Shown here: piece after piece, positions 1 to 11,440 of the stretch
Numbering within the stretch: the first letter of the stretch is position 1
Layout of the letters: each line of letters starts with the position of its first letter
Assembly: GCA_911728435.2 (NCBI GenBank)
Contig: OU452209.1
Coordinates: 13,994,869-14,058,868 of the forward strand
From: Apoderus coryli
Lineage: Eukaryota > Arthropoda > Insecta > Coleoptera > Attelabidae
Direction: 5' to 3'
Length of the DNA: 64,000 nt
The notes under the pieces: generated by a model
The model's input: only the letters and a program-made list of their open reading frames with translations
Told to the model about the DNA's origin: nothing
Databases searched by the model: none
Translations under genes and position numbers: made by a program

Positions 1-250
1 CCAGTGACGCCCCGAGGGACAGTGTCACGAATAAAAATGACAAAAAAATGTACGCTACTGACTTTTTTTTTGAAAATTTTATTATAATAATTTTTTAGAA
101 AGCTCAGTTAAAAATACAACTTTTTTGTCGCTTGATATTTTTTCGTATCTCTCTCCATTTTCGAGAAAAAAGTTTTATTAAAAACTTTATTAAAAGGTTC
201 ATTATTATTAGAAAGAAAAACAAGAAGGCTTTTTTACAAATAATTTATTA

Positions 251-1128
251 TTAATAGTGTTCGCCATGCATTTCGATGCATTTTCTGCACCTGTCGAGCC
301 AGGATTCGCGCACCCGAGCAAACACGCCTGGATCGTTCGCGATAAATTCCGCTGCCACCACAACTCTCGCAACTAGGTCCTCCATTGTCGGCACAGGAGT
401 TGCATAGATCAACCGATCCATTTCGCCCTAAAGAAAAAAGTCCAGGGGGCCAAATCCGGCGACCTTGCTGGCCAAGGGACGGACACCCCCTCTACCAATC
501 CACCTGTTGTTGTAGGTTTGGTGGAGGTAACCTCTAACGGTGCGCGCAAAATGCGCTGAACAACCATCGTGTTGGAACCAGGTCTCTCTACGCAACTGGA
601 GGGGTACATCTTCCAGCAGCTCGGGCAGAATATCTCGCAAAAAAACTAGATAGCCATTCCCGTTGAGGTGATCAGGTAGAACGTACGGCCCAATCAAATG
701 GTCGCCCAGAAAACCTGCCCAAACATTAACACCAAACATCTGCTGATATCATCTGATGTGGCGATTTTGTTCGCTCCATTCGTGGAGGATTGAATGTCTC
801 CTCGCGCGAAAATCCTTTTTCATCGCTCGAGAAGATTACAATTAAAAAATCAGCGTTTTCTTCTGCTTGACCGAGCAACCACTCGCAGAACTCAAGCTGC
901 CGAGGAGCGTCGCCAGGCAGTAGATGCTGCACCTTTTGAAGTTTAAATGAATGGATCGTGGATTTTCAATACTCGATGGACAGTATTTTTGCTGCAATCA
1001 AGTCGCGACGCAATCTGACGAGTGCTAGTGTTGGGCTCATTCTGAATGCGTGCCATGACTTCATCCTCAACGGCATCTCTGATCAGACACTGCCTTGGAA
1101 ATTCTCGAATAGGCTGCAAAGATAACAA
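251..1128 (-). pseudogene. mariner-family (DUF4817-type) transposase, broken
   Basis: Reading the minus strand from 1128, an N-terminal helix-turn-helix (short words SRLDCSKNTVHRVLK) is followed by a catalytic core. The first Asp lies in SSDEKGFSREETF (near 815), the second in WFQHDGCSAHFA (near 570), and the third in the SPDLAP/PLDFFL region (near 440). The C-terminus, RVRESWLDRCRKCIEMHG, ends at a stop at 251. These blocks are in the order and spacing of insect Tc1/mariner-superfamily transposases with the DUF4817 HTH. The gene is dead. There is a frameshift near 945 between the HTH and the core, another near 735, and a pair of opposite shifts around 440-500 that displaces only the SPDLAP block. 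The Trp expected after DFFL is a TAG stop. No terminal inverted repeats were resolved. Confidence 0.82.
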
Positions 1129-1130
1129 AG

Positions 1131-1454
1131 CCTCTTAGATTGGCTGTAAAACAGAACGAATGAGCCGGTCTCCCGTAGATTTGATTAATTTTGCCAAAAA
1201 TCTTATGGTTTGGCAATTCGTAACCGCCGACTACCCCCAATCTTCCCTACGAAGCAAAGTGGAGCAATGCAGCGCTGAGGAAGTCGAGGCAAATAAAATT
1301 CTTGAGAGCTCAAGCACTACAAAAATTATTACAAAATATTGACATTGCATAGTCGTCCGGAGAGTGTTCCTTTTTCTACAAATTACACAAAATACTATTT
1401 AAAGGTCATCAGCATTCACTCGCTGACGAGTATGAATTATGCCAACTTAGGGAT
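1131..1454. other. no gene recognised
   Basis: This stretch lies between the mariner remnant and the RTE fragment. A 60-codon open frame at 1160-1342 has no recognisable motif. The segment at 1405-1465 is a diverged copy of 4035-4095. Confidence 0.5.
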
Positions 1455-1830
1455 TTCTGTTGTGAACTCTAACCCCTGTTAGATCTAACCCACATTGCAA
1501 GCACCCTTCCGAGAGTTGGAGAAGACGATTGGACAAAATTCTTGTAAGAACCTTTCTGGAGATGGAGAGGAGTGAGATCCCACGATAGTTTCCACATACG
1601 GACCTTAAATATAGTGAAAATTGAGGAATCTCGCATTATTTCAGCAGGCACGGTTTCGCTGTTCCATATTTTGGTTAGTAGAACACAAAAATGTTCCAAT
1701 ATCAAACGTTCTCCTTCTTTAAAAAGTTCAGGAGATATGCCATCGTTGTTTTTTTTAAGTTGTCGAATAGCTTTATCAACTTCTTGAGAAGGTAATTTAG
1801 TTTCGTTAATATTTTTGTCTTCCAGATTTT
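1455..1830 (-). pseudogene. RTE-like LINE reverse transcriptase fragment (fingers region)
   Basis: On the minus strand, one frame reads NDGISPELFKEGE, then LLTKIWNSETVPAEIM. After a frameshift near 1600, CGNYRGISLLS follows. These are the first RT blocks of RTE-type non-LTR retrotransposons. The catalytic YADD block is absent, so this is an N-terminal RT piece only. Just beyond its low-coordinate end, a ~60 bp stretch (1405-1465) recurs at 4035-4095. Confidence 0.72.
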
Positions 1831-2543
1831 TTTCTTATTTAGAAACAAAAATTATAAAGTTGTTTCTCAAAAGTTCGTCAAAGCTATTTAAGCACAAGAA
1901 ATTTAATAAATACCAAGCAACTGTTTATGAAAAGTTTTAAATTAAAAATAAATTGTAAATTTAATGAAAACATAAGAACACGTAGAGCTGGTATTAAACG
2001 TATACACAAATTCCCGAAGGGAACAAGGGAAAATGGCGAAGAAGAAAAACAGCTTTTTATTGCCATCCACTTAACAGCATTCCTTACCTTCAACAGTTCA
2101 TACAGTATGGGGGGATACTTTGTTAGACCTCGATATTTTTAGTGACGTTGATATAGTCTGAAAAAAGATTTATAGACGGGCATTGATTGAATGGTTTTTA
2201 AAAAGGAGATGCTTGTTGTGGAGGTACGCTCGAATATTCTTGTTTGCATAATAAATGAGGGTGCGAACTAACGAATTTTAAAAAGTCAGTTAGGAGAAAA
2301 ATAAATGATGTTGTTAAGCGGAAGCCGGTCTTGTACAAGTGGGAGTTTGTGTGTTAAATGAGCGAACCTCCATCTACTTTATGTAGCTTTCATTCAGGAT
2401 CTTTTCCCCATTTTTCTGGATAGTTGACAGTATTGTTACCCAATGATGCACTATGACTTTCCTGTGTTGATACGGAATTCGCACTGCTGTCGACCGTATA
2501 GAGTGGTATTTTGTATTTAATCCTGCCTTCTCTGCTGCTTCTT
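1831..2543. other. AT-rich stretch, nothing recognised
   Basis: Only short open frames in antiparallel pairs are present (for example 1884-2142), with no family motif. I see no RNA gene or repeat boundary here. Confidence 0.5.
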
Positions 2544-2895
2544 CCCAGTAAACACACATACGTTTTTTAAACGTAAAATCAACGTGTCATTGGTTTTTTA
2601 AAGATAAATAAATAACAATAAAATTCGTGTATGTATCGTTTATTTTCTACGTGTATTTGACGTGTTCTGGAAACGTTTTAAAAATATTATTATCAACGTT
2701 GTTTTGACGCGTTTTGAACACCACACAAAGTTGTTATTTATTCACCAATATAAAACGTTTTTCTTTACACGTTGTATGTAACGTTTAATAACGCGACATT
2801 TTTGAGTAGATTCTACGTAATAAAAACACGATTTTAATAAAACATTATTAGTACCTAAATTTAAACGTTTTTTTTACGTACGTGTGTTTATTGGG
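2544..2895. mobile_element. ACGTTT-rich MITE, short copy
   Basis: This 352 bp element is bounded by imperfect inverted termini. It starts CCCAGTAAACACACATACG, and the complement of its other end reads CCCAATAAACACACGTACG. The interior is rich in ACGT and ACGTTT words and has no coding capacity. It is an internally deleted relative of the 940 bp copy at 20247-21186, with which it shares both ends. It is also related to the rearranged copy at 57050-57740. I could not fix a target duplication with confidence. Confidence 0.8.
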
Positions 2896-3486
2896 TTTAG
2901 TCCATTTCGAAAGGTCGTTTTTTCCTACTGGAATATTTTTGTACCAACCACTTGAGTGTTCTTTGTTCCATGATGGGTTTACTATTAAGAATATCAATTG
3001 TTATTCTAGATAAACGTTTAACCTTTAGAATTTTCTATCAATAAAATTCTTCTACGAAAATGATGGTTATATGGCAGCATTTTCAAAACATTTCTACACG
3101 CTCTACGTCCATACTCCCTTCACTTATTTCACTCAGCTCTATCATATATGACATATTAAAGTAAAAGCTATAAATTAGTGAGGCAAATGCCCAAACCCGC
3201 GTGAAATTGAACTGGGAAGAATGCAATACGAGACAAACTAATCCCCACAACGCGTATTTCTTTCTCTAATTTTGTAAAGCCTCAATTAAGTCAGGGCGTT
3301 CTTGGGCTTTGCATATAAAACGTATTCCTGGTCCGTTTCAATTTTACAACGGCATCGCTAAAAAGCAGGAGACCTGTTTGTCTATCTCTCATTGTATTTC
3401 AGACTCTTTTACGTTGGATGGATGGAATGAGTTTGCGTTGAATTTACATACAGGATTTGAACAGTGTTTTTGAGAGAATTGCGAAA
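2896..3486. other. no gene recognised
   Basis: Non-repetitive AT-rich sequence between the MITE and the next mariner remnant. No supported open frame or repeat. Confidence 0.45.
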
Positions 3487-3639
3487 TTATTTCATATTAA
3501 ATTTGGTTGTTTTAAAATTTGTTATGTAGATTTTCGTTTTGGAGCATTTGATTAAAGAGAAGCTACAATTTAATAAAGAAATCATCATCAAACGATGGAT
3601 TTTATACCATGTTTCCCAGTAAGAGATACAATTTTGGTT

Positions 3640-3965
3640 AAATACAAATCCGGACTGCGTGGTGGCCAATTTATGTCACCTCTCATGTAGACCAATTGGT
3701 CAGAGAAAATTGCATTTTATGTTCTTTGGCTATAATCAGAAAAGTTAATCTTCTCGAGCCGACATCGCAGCTTATACTGTGACTTTAGCGAATGAATGGG
3801 CTTGTCAGGTTTGCGTTTTGGATTTGTTGCACTCCAGTAACGCCAATTCTGCTTTTGGACATGACCGTTTAAGTAGAAGCAAGCCTCATCAGAAAACAAG
3901 ATAGAACGTGTTGCAGGTTCCTCAGTTACTTCATTAACGAACTGAAACCTATATCCGGCATACTG
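3640..3965 (-). pseudogene. mariner-family transposase with internal deletion
   Basis: The minus strand reads RYRFQFVNEVTEEPATRSIL, then FSDEACFYLNGHVQKQNWRY, the block carrying the first catalytic Asp. A few tens of residues later it jumps to DINWPPRSPDLY, the block just before the third Asp. The central QDGAPAHY block is missing, so this is an internally deleted copy of a DUF4817-type mariner transposase. Frame is also lost between the two parts. It is a different family from the copy at 251-1128, because the FSDEA block is well preserved here but degraded there. Confidence 0.78.
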
Positions 3966-4089
3966 AGGGTTCCACGAATTGGATTTTAAGGGTACAGATG
4001 ATGCAAAATTTAAGGAGTTGCACGATTACGAATTATCATCAGCATTCAGTCGCTACCGAGTATGAATTATTCCAACTCAGGTATTTCTC

Positions 4090-5865
4090 GTTGACTCCGT
4101 AGAAGATACCGTTGTTGACGTGTTTAATGATAATAATGATATGATCGCGGTGGGCTTGTTGGATTTTGATGATGTTTAGGTTGCTTTGAGGAGGCTGAGA
4201 CCGAAGATGACCGCTGGTGTTGACAACATACCTGCGTTTGTCATTAGGGATTGTGCCACCGTCTTTGCCAAGCCTTTACAATATATATTTAACCTTTCTT
4301 TGCAATCTAACACATTTCCTGACCCTTGGAAGATGGGTCGTGTATGCCCTGTACATAAGTCTGGCGAACTTGATAGAATTGTAAATTATCGGTCAATTTC
4401 TCTCCTATCTAATTTCTCTCAAGTATTTAAGATTATACTACATAATAAGCTGTTCAACCAGGTGAAGGCTAAGTTGGTCTGGCAACAACATGGGGATTTT
4501 TTCAGAAGCGCTCCACTGTAAGCAATTTAGTGACTTTCTTACAGGATGTATATCCCGCTGTTTGTCTGCGTTTTCAGGTCGACGCAATCTACACAGATTT
4601 TTCTAAAGCCTTCGACAAGATCGATCATTCTTTGATGCAGCAACGCATGAATGACATTGGCTTCAGCAGGAAATTAATTGCATTCTTTGGGGTCATATTT
4701 AACGACTCGTCAGCAGTTCGTTGAATATAATGGCCATCGGTCTGATTGCTTCTTTGTGCCGAGTGGAGTCCCACAGGGTAGTACCTTGGCTCCTTTACTG
4801 TTTGCTATCTTTTTGAACAGTATTGGTGATAATTTCTCAAGTCAGCACTTGCTTTTTGCGGATGATTTGAAGTTGTACAGTGTTTTTACGGTGTGCCGAT
4901 GATTGTGATCGTTTGCAAAGAGACCTACATACGCTGTCTGTATGGTGTGACCTAAGCAAGCTTCCCTTAAATGCCAACAAATGTAAATCCATAACGTTTA
5001 CAAAACGCCTAACACCTGTGATGAACAACTACATACTTAATGGAATCGCGTTGGAGAGATGTAATGTCATTAAGGACCTCGGGATTTATGTTGACAGTGA
5101 ATTGACTTTTAATGACCATGTCTCACATGTTTCGGCGGCTGCACTCAGGATGCTGGGATTCATTTTCCGACAAACAAAGAATTTTAATAATATAGACTGC
5201 CTTAAAACGCTATATTTTGCTTATGTACGGTCCAAATTGGAATATGCCTCAATTGTTTGGTCACCTATGTATCGTGTTCATATACAGAGGCTTGAGAACA
5301 TCCAACGTAAATTATTAAAATATCTGTCATTTAAGCTTGATGGATGTTTTCCATCTCGCGGCTGTGTCACGGTTTGTTGCTGAACAGGTTTCAGTTTCAA
5401 CTATTGTCCGAGCGGCGCAGTTATGTTTCTCAAATATTTATCTTCCAATTAATAAACGGTTTGCTGGACTGTCCTCGGCTGCTTCATCAAATTGGGTTTC
5501 GTGTTCCCCGCTTGCACGCAAGAGCTTCTGATATATTTTGAGTGCCCCAGGTTCACGCAAACTATGAAACTAGGGCGCCCCTTTTTCGGGCTTGCAACTA
5601 CTGCAATCGTCTGACTATCCATGAGAATATTAATTACTTTAATGCATCACTCAATTCATTTAAGCGTGACCTGTGCGGGTACTTACAGGCTAATGAAATT
5701 GGTATTATTTAGGTAGTTATTTCAGTAGCCATTTTATACCTTTGTTACTTTTATTAGTTTTATTTTCAATCACCTATGTCATTGTATCATAATATATATT
5801 TTTGTTTTGTCTTGTAATTGGGTAGTTATACCTGTTAGACAATAAAGAGATTATTATTATTCTGT
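4090..5865 (+). pseudogene. jockey-like LINE, 5'-truncated, multiple frameshifts
   Basis: This is a non-LTR reverse transcriptase. In order it shows TAGVDNIPAFVIRDC (near 4210), NYRSISLLSNFSQVF (4385), AIYTDFSKAFDKIDHS (4580), PSGVPQGSTLAPLLF (4760), LLFADDLKLY (4850, the FADD catalytic site), then the thumb words LRMLGFIFRQTKNF (5145) and FAYVRSKLEYASIVW (5218). The endonuclease domain is missing. Frame changes occur near 4500, 4690, 4890 and 5370, plus a stop near 4175. The 3' end is a short TTATTATTATT tail near 5850-5861 after AATAAA. It lies next to RTE-like sequence at 5870, so it probably inserted into the RTE element. Confidence 0.85.
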
Positions 5866-5867
5866 TC

Positions 5868-6245
5868 TGAACTGTAAGATCGCTAAACAGACCGACACAT
5901 TTTGCCAGGTGATGAATGCTTTACGCGTAGTGTCTATTAGTCTTTCAATCTCATCATCATTTTCGTCAAACCAATCCTGATGTTTTCGTCGCACATAGCC
6001 TAGCGTCTCCTCACCAGCAGAGAGCACGCCGGATCTAAATAACGACCAGTGTTCTTCAATAGCATCCCAATATTCTTCCGGGAACCTGTCCTGCAGGTGT
6101 TGTTGGGCACACAGTTTGGCTTGGTTGGCATTCGATGTTAAGCTTTCGGCTTCATTTCCTTCCTTGTTGTGGTCGTGTTGCAGCTGGATGTAGGCTCATA
6201 CTGGGTCGCACAAGTCAGTGATCATTATCAGCACTCGTTAAAGCT
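5868..6245 (-). pseudogene. RTE-like LINE, linker between endonuclease and RT
   Basis: The minus strand contains EEHWSLFRSGVLSAGEETLG followed by RKHQDWFDENDDEIERLID and TTRKAFITWQN. This is the characteristic linker of RTE-type (CFDP2-like) elements between endonuclease and RT. It has the same orientation as the endonuclease fragment at 7672-8135. I infer the two are parts of one element split by the hairpin and the RNase-H LINE between them. The jockey-like element at 4090-5865 cut away its downstream part. Confidence 0.75.
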
Positions 6246-6252
6246 TCACTTC

Positions 6253-6358
6253 ATGCTGGTCACGAGCGCAAACAATTACTACTCAATCAAATGCCAATTA
6301 CTTAGAGCTTGGATTGGCATATGATTGAGTAGTAATTGTTCGCGCTCGTGACCAGCAT
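6253..6358. repeat. 46-bp-arm hairpin with flanking 18-bp direct repeats
   Basis: The left arm at 6253-6298 and the right arm at 6313-6358 are inverted copies with two mismatches in 46 positions, separated by a 14 nt loop. The word ATTACTTAGAGCTTGGAT occurs across the loop (6297-6314) and again immediately after the right arm (6361-6378). Part of it (AGAGCTTGGAT) recurs at 7660-7670. Confidence 0.9.
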
Positions 6359-6378
6359 TAATTACTTAGAGCTTGGAT

Positions 6379-7659
6379 CCAAAGCTCTCATATTGGGTGT
6401 AAAAAACAGTCTTCAAACCCATACGCCTCATTAGCATGGTGGCCAAAAGTTAATATTAAACATACACAATGCCGTCTTCAAAAGTTGCAACGGCTTGCAT
6501 TTTTAGGAATAACAGGGGCAATGCGAACTTGCCGCACAGCAGCGATGGAAACGTTGCTGCATCTAATACCTTTGCCTGTCCTAGTCACAAAAAGAGGCAG
6601 TTAGCGGTCTGAAACTGGCACAGGTAATGGAACACAAATCTGGCGATCTACAGGGACACATGGGAATCCTAAATGTAATACCTTTGGAATCAGGAAGAAA
6701 ACCGTGGGACGCTTTACCACGCAAACATGATTTTGAAATCTCATTTGAAGTGGTAATTGCAGACCGTCAAAATAGCTAAATAGGGAACCACGATTCCCAG
6801 AAAACGCATCCGTTTGGTATACGGACGGATCAAAAGGAATATAAGGGAACACAGACATGGGAGTATACGGGCTTAATTGCAGGCTCTCTGAATCTCTCTG
6901 AAAGTCCCACTATATTCCAAGCAGAGATCAACGCTATTAATCCGTGTGCTCAAGAATGCCTGAGAGGCATCCCGGAACGGCAGATCAATATTATGTCAGA
7001 CAGTCAAGCTGCGTTAAAAACACTGAGGTCTTACACCTTCAGGTCAAAGCTAGCATGGGAATGCAAACAGACCCTAAAGCAACTGGCAGCTCAGGGGAAA
7101 AAGATTACTCTGACATGGGTGCCAGGACATGAAGGCATAGAGGGGAACGAAGCGGCGGACCAACTTGCACAAGAGGGCGCAAACGCTTCGCTCTGTGGCC
7201 CGGAACCCATCTTTGGCCTTCCAAAAAGCCATATGAAGGAATAACTTCGGAGATGGGAAAAGGAACAACAAGTACTACTGGACACTCCAGGCCTAAGACA
7301 ATCAAAAAAGTTTATCAAACCTTCAGAGGCCAACGCAGGGAAGCTTATCCAACTGGAGAGAAGCGACCTAAGGCGAATTACAGGCCTTTTTACAGGACAC
7401 CACCCAGTGAAGTACCATCTCAAAAAGATGGGCCTAACCGAGGACGACACTTATCGGTTTTGCGAAGACGCAACAGAGACAACATAACACGTGCTCTGTG
7501 AATGCAAAAGGCTAAAATACCTTGGAGGGGTGACACTGACCCTAACACCCGACGAGGCAAGGAATTTAGCCCCCAGAGAAATCATCAACTTTATGAAAAG
7601 TGTGGGACAGCTGGGCAATTCATAGATCAGAGTCATTCACAAAAGATCTCCTGCAATCT
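6379..7659 (+). pseudogene. RNase-H-bearing LINE 3' part, copy 1
   Basis: This is the C-terminal third of an RNase-H-containing non-LTR element. It shows LGITGAMRTCRTAAME (near 6510), an RNase H domain starting at VWYTDGSK (6808) and continuing through INIMSDSQAALK (6988) and TWVPGHEGIEGNEAADQLA (7108). A zinc-binding tail with the Cys/His pattern of C-x2-C...H-x4-C follows (7430-7500). Stops and shifts occur near 6780, 6850, 7240, 7450 and 7500. An 11-bp word AGAGCTTGGAT borders it on both sides (6368-6378 and 7660-7670), consistent with a target duplication inside the RTE-like element. It is ~95 percent identical by eye to copy 2 at 26016-26935 over their shared 3' parts. Confidence 0.85.
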
Positions 7660-7671
7660 AGAGCTTGGATG

Positions 7672-8135
7672 TTGTCATGTCGTCTTAAGCGTGTCTTTTT
7701 GTCTAAAACGGGTGTTTCTAATAACAGGATCTTGTTCTACACCTTTTAGCAGCAATAGACCGTTGGACTTACACTTTCCTACTCCTTCTTTGCCGATGGT
7801 ATTAGGCCAGAGAGCAGAGTCTCGACCAACTCGAGCGCTGAAGTCTCTTAGCAGGATGATCTTCTCGGAGTTAGGAACGTTGGTCAAGACTCTATCAAGC
7901 TACGAGTAGAATTCCTCTTTTAATTCTTCGGTGTCCATTGTCGGCGCGTAGGCACTTATAATTGTGTCTCGCTGATCCCGGCTTAGTTTGAGCCGAAGGG
8001 TCATCAACCTCTCATTTATGCCAGATGGTAGTTTGTCCAAATAACTAATTCGGTCATTTTTAATTGCAAATCTGGCACCATGGATAAGGGGTTGATTGTC
8101 GTCCTTCACCTAATCTTCTGGTCTCACTTGATTAC
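7672..8135 (-). pseudogene. RTE-like LINE endonuclease fragment
   Basis: The minus strand reads HGARFAIKNDRISYLDKLP, GINERLMTLRLKLS and SAYAPTMDTEELKEEFYS, then a TAG stop where Gln is expected. It continues in the same frame through NVPNSEKIILLRDFSARVG and FRQKDTLKTT. This is the exonuclease-endonuclease-phosphatase (APE-type) domain of an RTE/CFDP2-like LINE, with the DFNARVG block altered to DFSARVG. It is cut at 7670 by the RNase-H LINE. The downstream linker resumes at 6245. Confidence 0.82.
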
Positions 8136-9420
8136 GATTATAGGGCTAGGATCATCCCTATCTACGGAATCGGTCGTTCTTGATGTCTATAGTCGCCCGG
8201 ATTTCAATTTATTCATTGTTTAAATAAGAGACACTTGGAGGATCGTCTAAGATATGCCAATCACGCACCACTGCAGAATTTTCTCCTTTCTATAACCGCC
8301 GAATAATCGTTTTTACAAAATTCACGAAACCCGAGGGCCGAGGCGTTCCATATCAACGTTGTTGTATCTACGTTCTTGAATTTTGAAAGTTTTTTTGGAT
8401 AACATAAAATGGTTTAACACTGTTTCCAAGATATTGTGGGAACCCTGTAGTTGTATCTCAATATCATTACACTATTATATTGTCTTGTTACCCATGTCAT
8501 GGTGAGCAGGACGAAAAACATCATTCAGTGTGTGACTAAACCAAAAGTGGAGAATCACCTGTCATGTTACCTTGTCCGCTTGTCTTGTTTCTGGATGGGC
8601 CTTCGCATGATTCATTTGTCAGTTTAGGTGTTTTTGTGGTCGTGATATTAATTCAGTTTGCGAGTTTGTATCTCACTTGATGGGGAGGAAATGTAATCAT
8701 AATTTTTGGAATATGCTTTTGTTGAAGTTAGTTGCTAAAAACGTAAAATAAAATTAATAACTGTATTTTGCCAAGTTGCCTCAATTTTAGATGCCTATTT
8801 TAAAAAATTAGTGTTATTATTGAGCCTGAAAATAGGACAAAGAATGCTGAACGTAGCTATAGGCCATTATACACAAATTAAATTATCTTAGTCGTCTAAG
8901 CCCCGCAGAGATTATTATACCCCCAAATTTCCATTGGTTTCCGAATTGTACTTTTTTCAATACTGATCGGGGTCTTTTCCGAAGGGACACCGTGTATAAT
9001 ATGTAAAACAAAACATAAAGAACAACCCCATTTAGAGAGTAGCTATCTAATTTAAGTAACAACCCAGTTTTGTACGAAGCCAATTTATAAACCTCCAAAA
9101 CAAATTACAGTTTTCCTAAATATCTTAATACATGAGCTAAAACCATAAAATATTATCCATCTGCATAATATGAGAACTCAATTTCGTTCCAAGTATATTC
9201 CATTTTAAGGAGAACATACAGCACTGAGATAATGCAACCATTTTTCAATAGTAATGTGCATTGTAACAGAGCTATACCGGGCGACCCATGTCTACTAAAG
9301 TAATTACTAAAGTAGTAGCAGATTCCAAATAGTGCCAGCGATATTGTCAACAACTTTCCTGAGCAAAGAAAACTGCAAAAAGAAAGAGTCTTAAAAACAA
9401 CACCAACGAAGTTTATGCAA
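8136..9420. other. no gene recognised
   Basis: AT-rich sequence. A word resembling the dispersed ACCCTGTATA repeats (ACACCGTGTATAAT) sits at 8988-9001. A hydrophobic frame on the minus strand at 9153-9353 has no motif that I can assign. Confidence 0.45.
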
Positions 9421-9424
9421 TTTC

Positions 9425-10080
9425 ATAGCAGTCTCCTCGATTGCTGATGCAGTCTTCGCAAACTTTACGGGCATGTTCTAGACAAATTGGTTTCCGACAA
9501 GTACAACATTTATCAAAAGTTTTCCTTTTTCTTTGATATGGTTTTCTTTACTTTTGCACGTTCCACGTTCGTCTGCCGATAGAGTACACTCCATGAGTAC
9601 TAAATACTAATACAACCAATTATGTTTCGAAGCTTCAAGGTTCATCATTAGTACTCATGGAGTAATCTTTTATACTGATTTCGTGAAGTTTCGACTTTTC
9701 TTCATTTCTCACTCCACTTCAGTAGTAGTATTACTTTACACTTCTTAAAAGATCATGAACTTCTCTGCTCAGTTTTACGTTTTGAGGTATCCGTTTCATA
9801 TGAGGCACCACAAGTTTCAATAAATAAACTTCTTGATACCTATATGTGCTATATCTCTAAAATTGAGACACAAACAATGCGCACTATTGGGTGATATATC
9901 AATAGTTCTATCAAACAACCCTAATGGCAATCGACGGGTTCTACAAGTCGTAGAATGATACATTTCTGGATCTGTGGCTTTGCTATTATGGGACGACGAA
10001 ACCGTTATGACTGCTTTATTTTTCTTTGTATCACACGATATCAATGCAAAGCTATCATTTGAAAAATCATATAATGTTGA
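9425..10080 (-). pseudogene. piggyBac-like transposase C-terminal remnant
   Basis: At the low-coordinate end the minus strand reads RKTFDKCCTCRKPICLEHA followed by RKVCEDC. This is a Cys/His-rich finger like the one ending many piggyBac transposases. Upstream, at 9817-10044, an open frame has SCDTKKNKAVITVSSSHNS, resembling the late strand-forming block of that family. Several stops separate the two. Family assignment rests mainly on the C-terminal finger. A second copy of the SSSHN region lies at 11441-11590 across the LINE. Confidence 0.5.
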
Positions 10081-10240
10081 TCTAATCTAATTTCTAGAAT
10101 AAAATTACAATTGGAAACCTAAATAAAAAACAAAAACGACAAATTTACAACTATACAAATCAGTTAAAAATGCTAAATCTTATCAGTAAACCATTATAAC
10201 TAAGTACAACGTTTTAAACAAAAATAATGAACTAAAAAAA

Positions 10241-11440
10241 TTAAACATTCATGTGGCTCAAAACACCAGACAGACAATCCGACCCCGCACAATAGTCATT
10301 AAAAACGGAGCAGATAAAATATACAGGGCTCTGCAGCAAAACATTGGATCTAGCCATACTGAGATAATATATCAGACCTTGACTCAGTTCTATGAATACG
10401 AAACCGAGGACAGACAAAAAGAAACGCACAGTCAATTTTATTATGCAATATATTATACAAAAATCTGACGGAAGAGACCATTCGCCGCATCCACAAAGAT
10501 GTAATGTCAAATGTTGAAAGCACGACATCGTGATCTGCACCCCTCGCTGGATATACTCCAAACTCCCTAAAATATAAATATTTTACGAATCGCCTCTGCA
10601 CAGACTCTAATGCACGTGCATGGCACTGATACAAGGGATTCCACACGATCGAACAATACTCAAGTCTAGCCCGCACAAATGAAAAATATAATAATTTAAT
10701 GGTTGAAATATTTCTAAACTTTTTAGTGTTTCTGATCGCAAACCCCAACATACGGGATGGTGATGCGGACAAGTGCTCATAGTGGGGAACAAAGGTTAAA
10801 GCTTCATCAAACAATACACCCAAGTCTCGAACCTGCGAAAGTCTTTCAATGGGTACAGCTCCAATAGTGTAATTCCAAATTATTGGGGTTTTCACTCTGT
10901 GAAAGCTAACAACTTTACATTTAGAAATGTTCAAATAGAGCTTATTTCGATTGCACCAGTTGTCGACAACTCGCAGTGCGTTTTGGAGTACCACGCAGTC
11001 CTCTATGCAGTCAATCCTACAAAATATCTTTAGATCATCAGCATAAGCCAATTTGGGACATTCTATAATTTCAACAAGATCATTAATAATGATGTTAAAC
11101 AATAGGGGGCCAAGGTTTGATCCCTGTGGCACACCTGATGTTGAAGCAAACTTTCTGGACTTATAACCTTCACACTTAACAAACTGCATGCGATCGACAA
11201 GGTAAGATTCAAACAGCTTAACAAGCCCATTGGAAAAACCAACCCTATCTAAATGCTTCAAGAGTATAGAATGGTCAATGCGGTCAAATGCCTTATGGAA
11301 ATCCGTATATACAACATCTACCTGAGATCGATCATCCAGGGCCTCACATATGCTATGTGAAAAGGAGGACAAGTTAGTTAGACAAGAACGTCCTCCAATA
11401 AAACCGATAAAATATATCAGCGGTTCTATCAAATATCTCT
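10241..11440 (-). pseudogene. jockey-like LINE reverse transcriptase, 5'-truncated
   Basis: A 360-codon open frame (11432 to 10350) covers most of a non-LTR RT. It begins within GGRSCLTNLSSFSHS, then VDVVYTDFHKAFDRIDHS, STSGVPQGSNLGPLLF, LAYADDLKIF (the catalytic YADD), SRMLGFAIRN, SFVRARLEYCSIVWNP and ALESVQRRFVKYL. A frameshift near 10390 moves the C-terminal part (SNVLLQSPVYFICSVF) to another frame that stops at 10241. This is the least damaged RT of its kind in the window. Endonuclease and ORF1 are missing, and no ATT tail was seen. It is closely related in motif wording to the elements at 4090 and 13090. Confidence 0.9.

Noticed and set aside
9153..9353. Hydrophobic minus-strand frame that could be a receptor or transporter exon
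   Set aside because: No family motif, no convincing splice sites on both sides and a non-ATG start.
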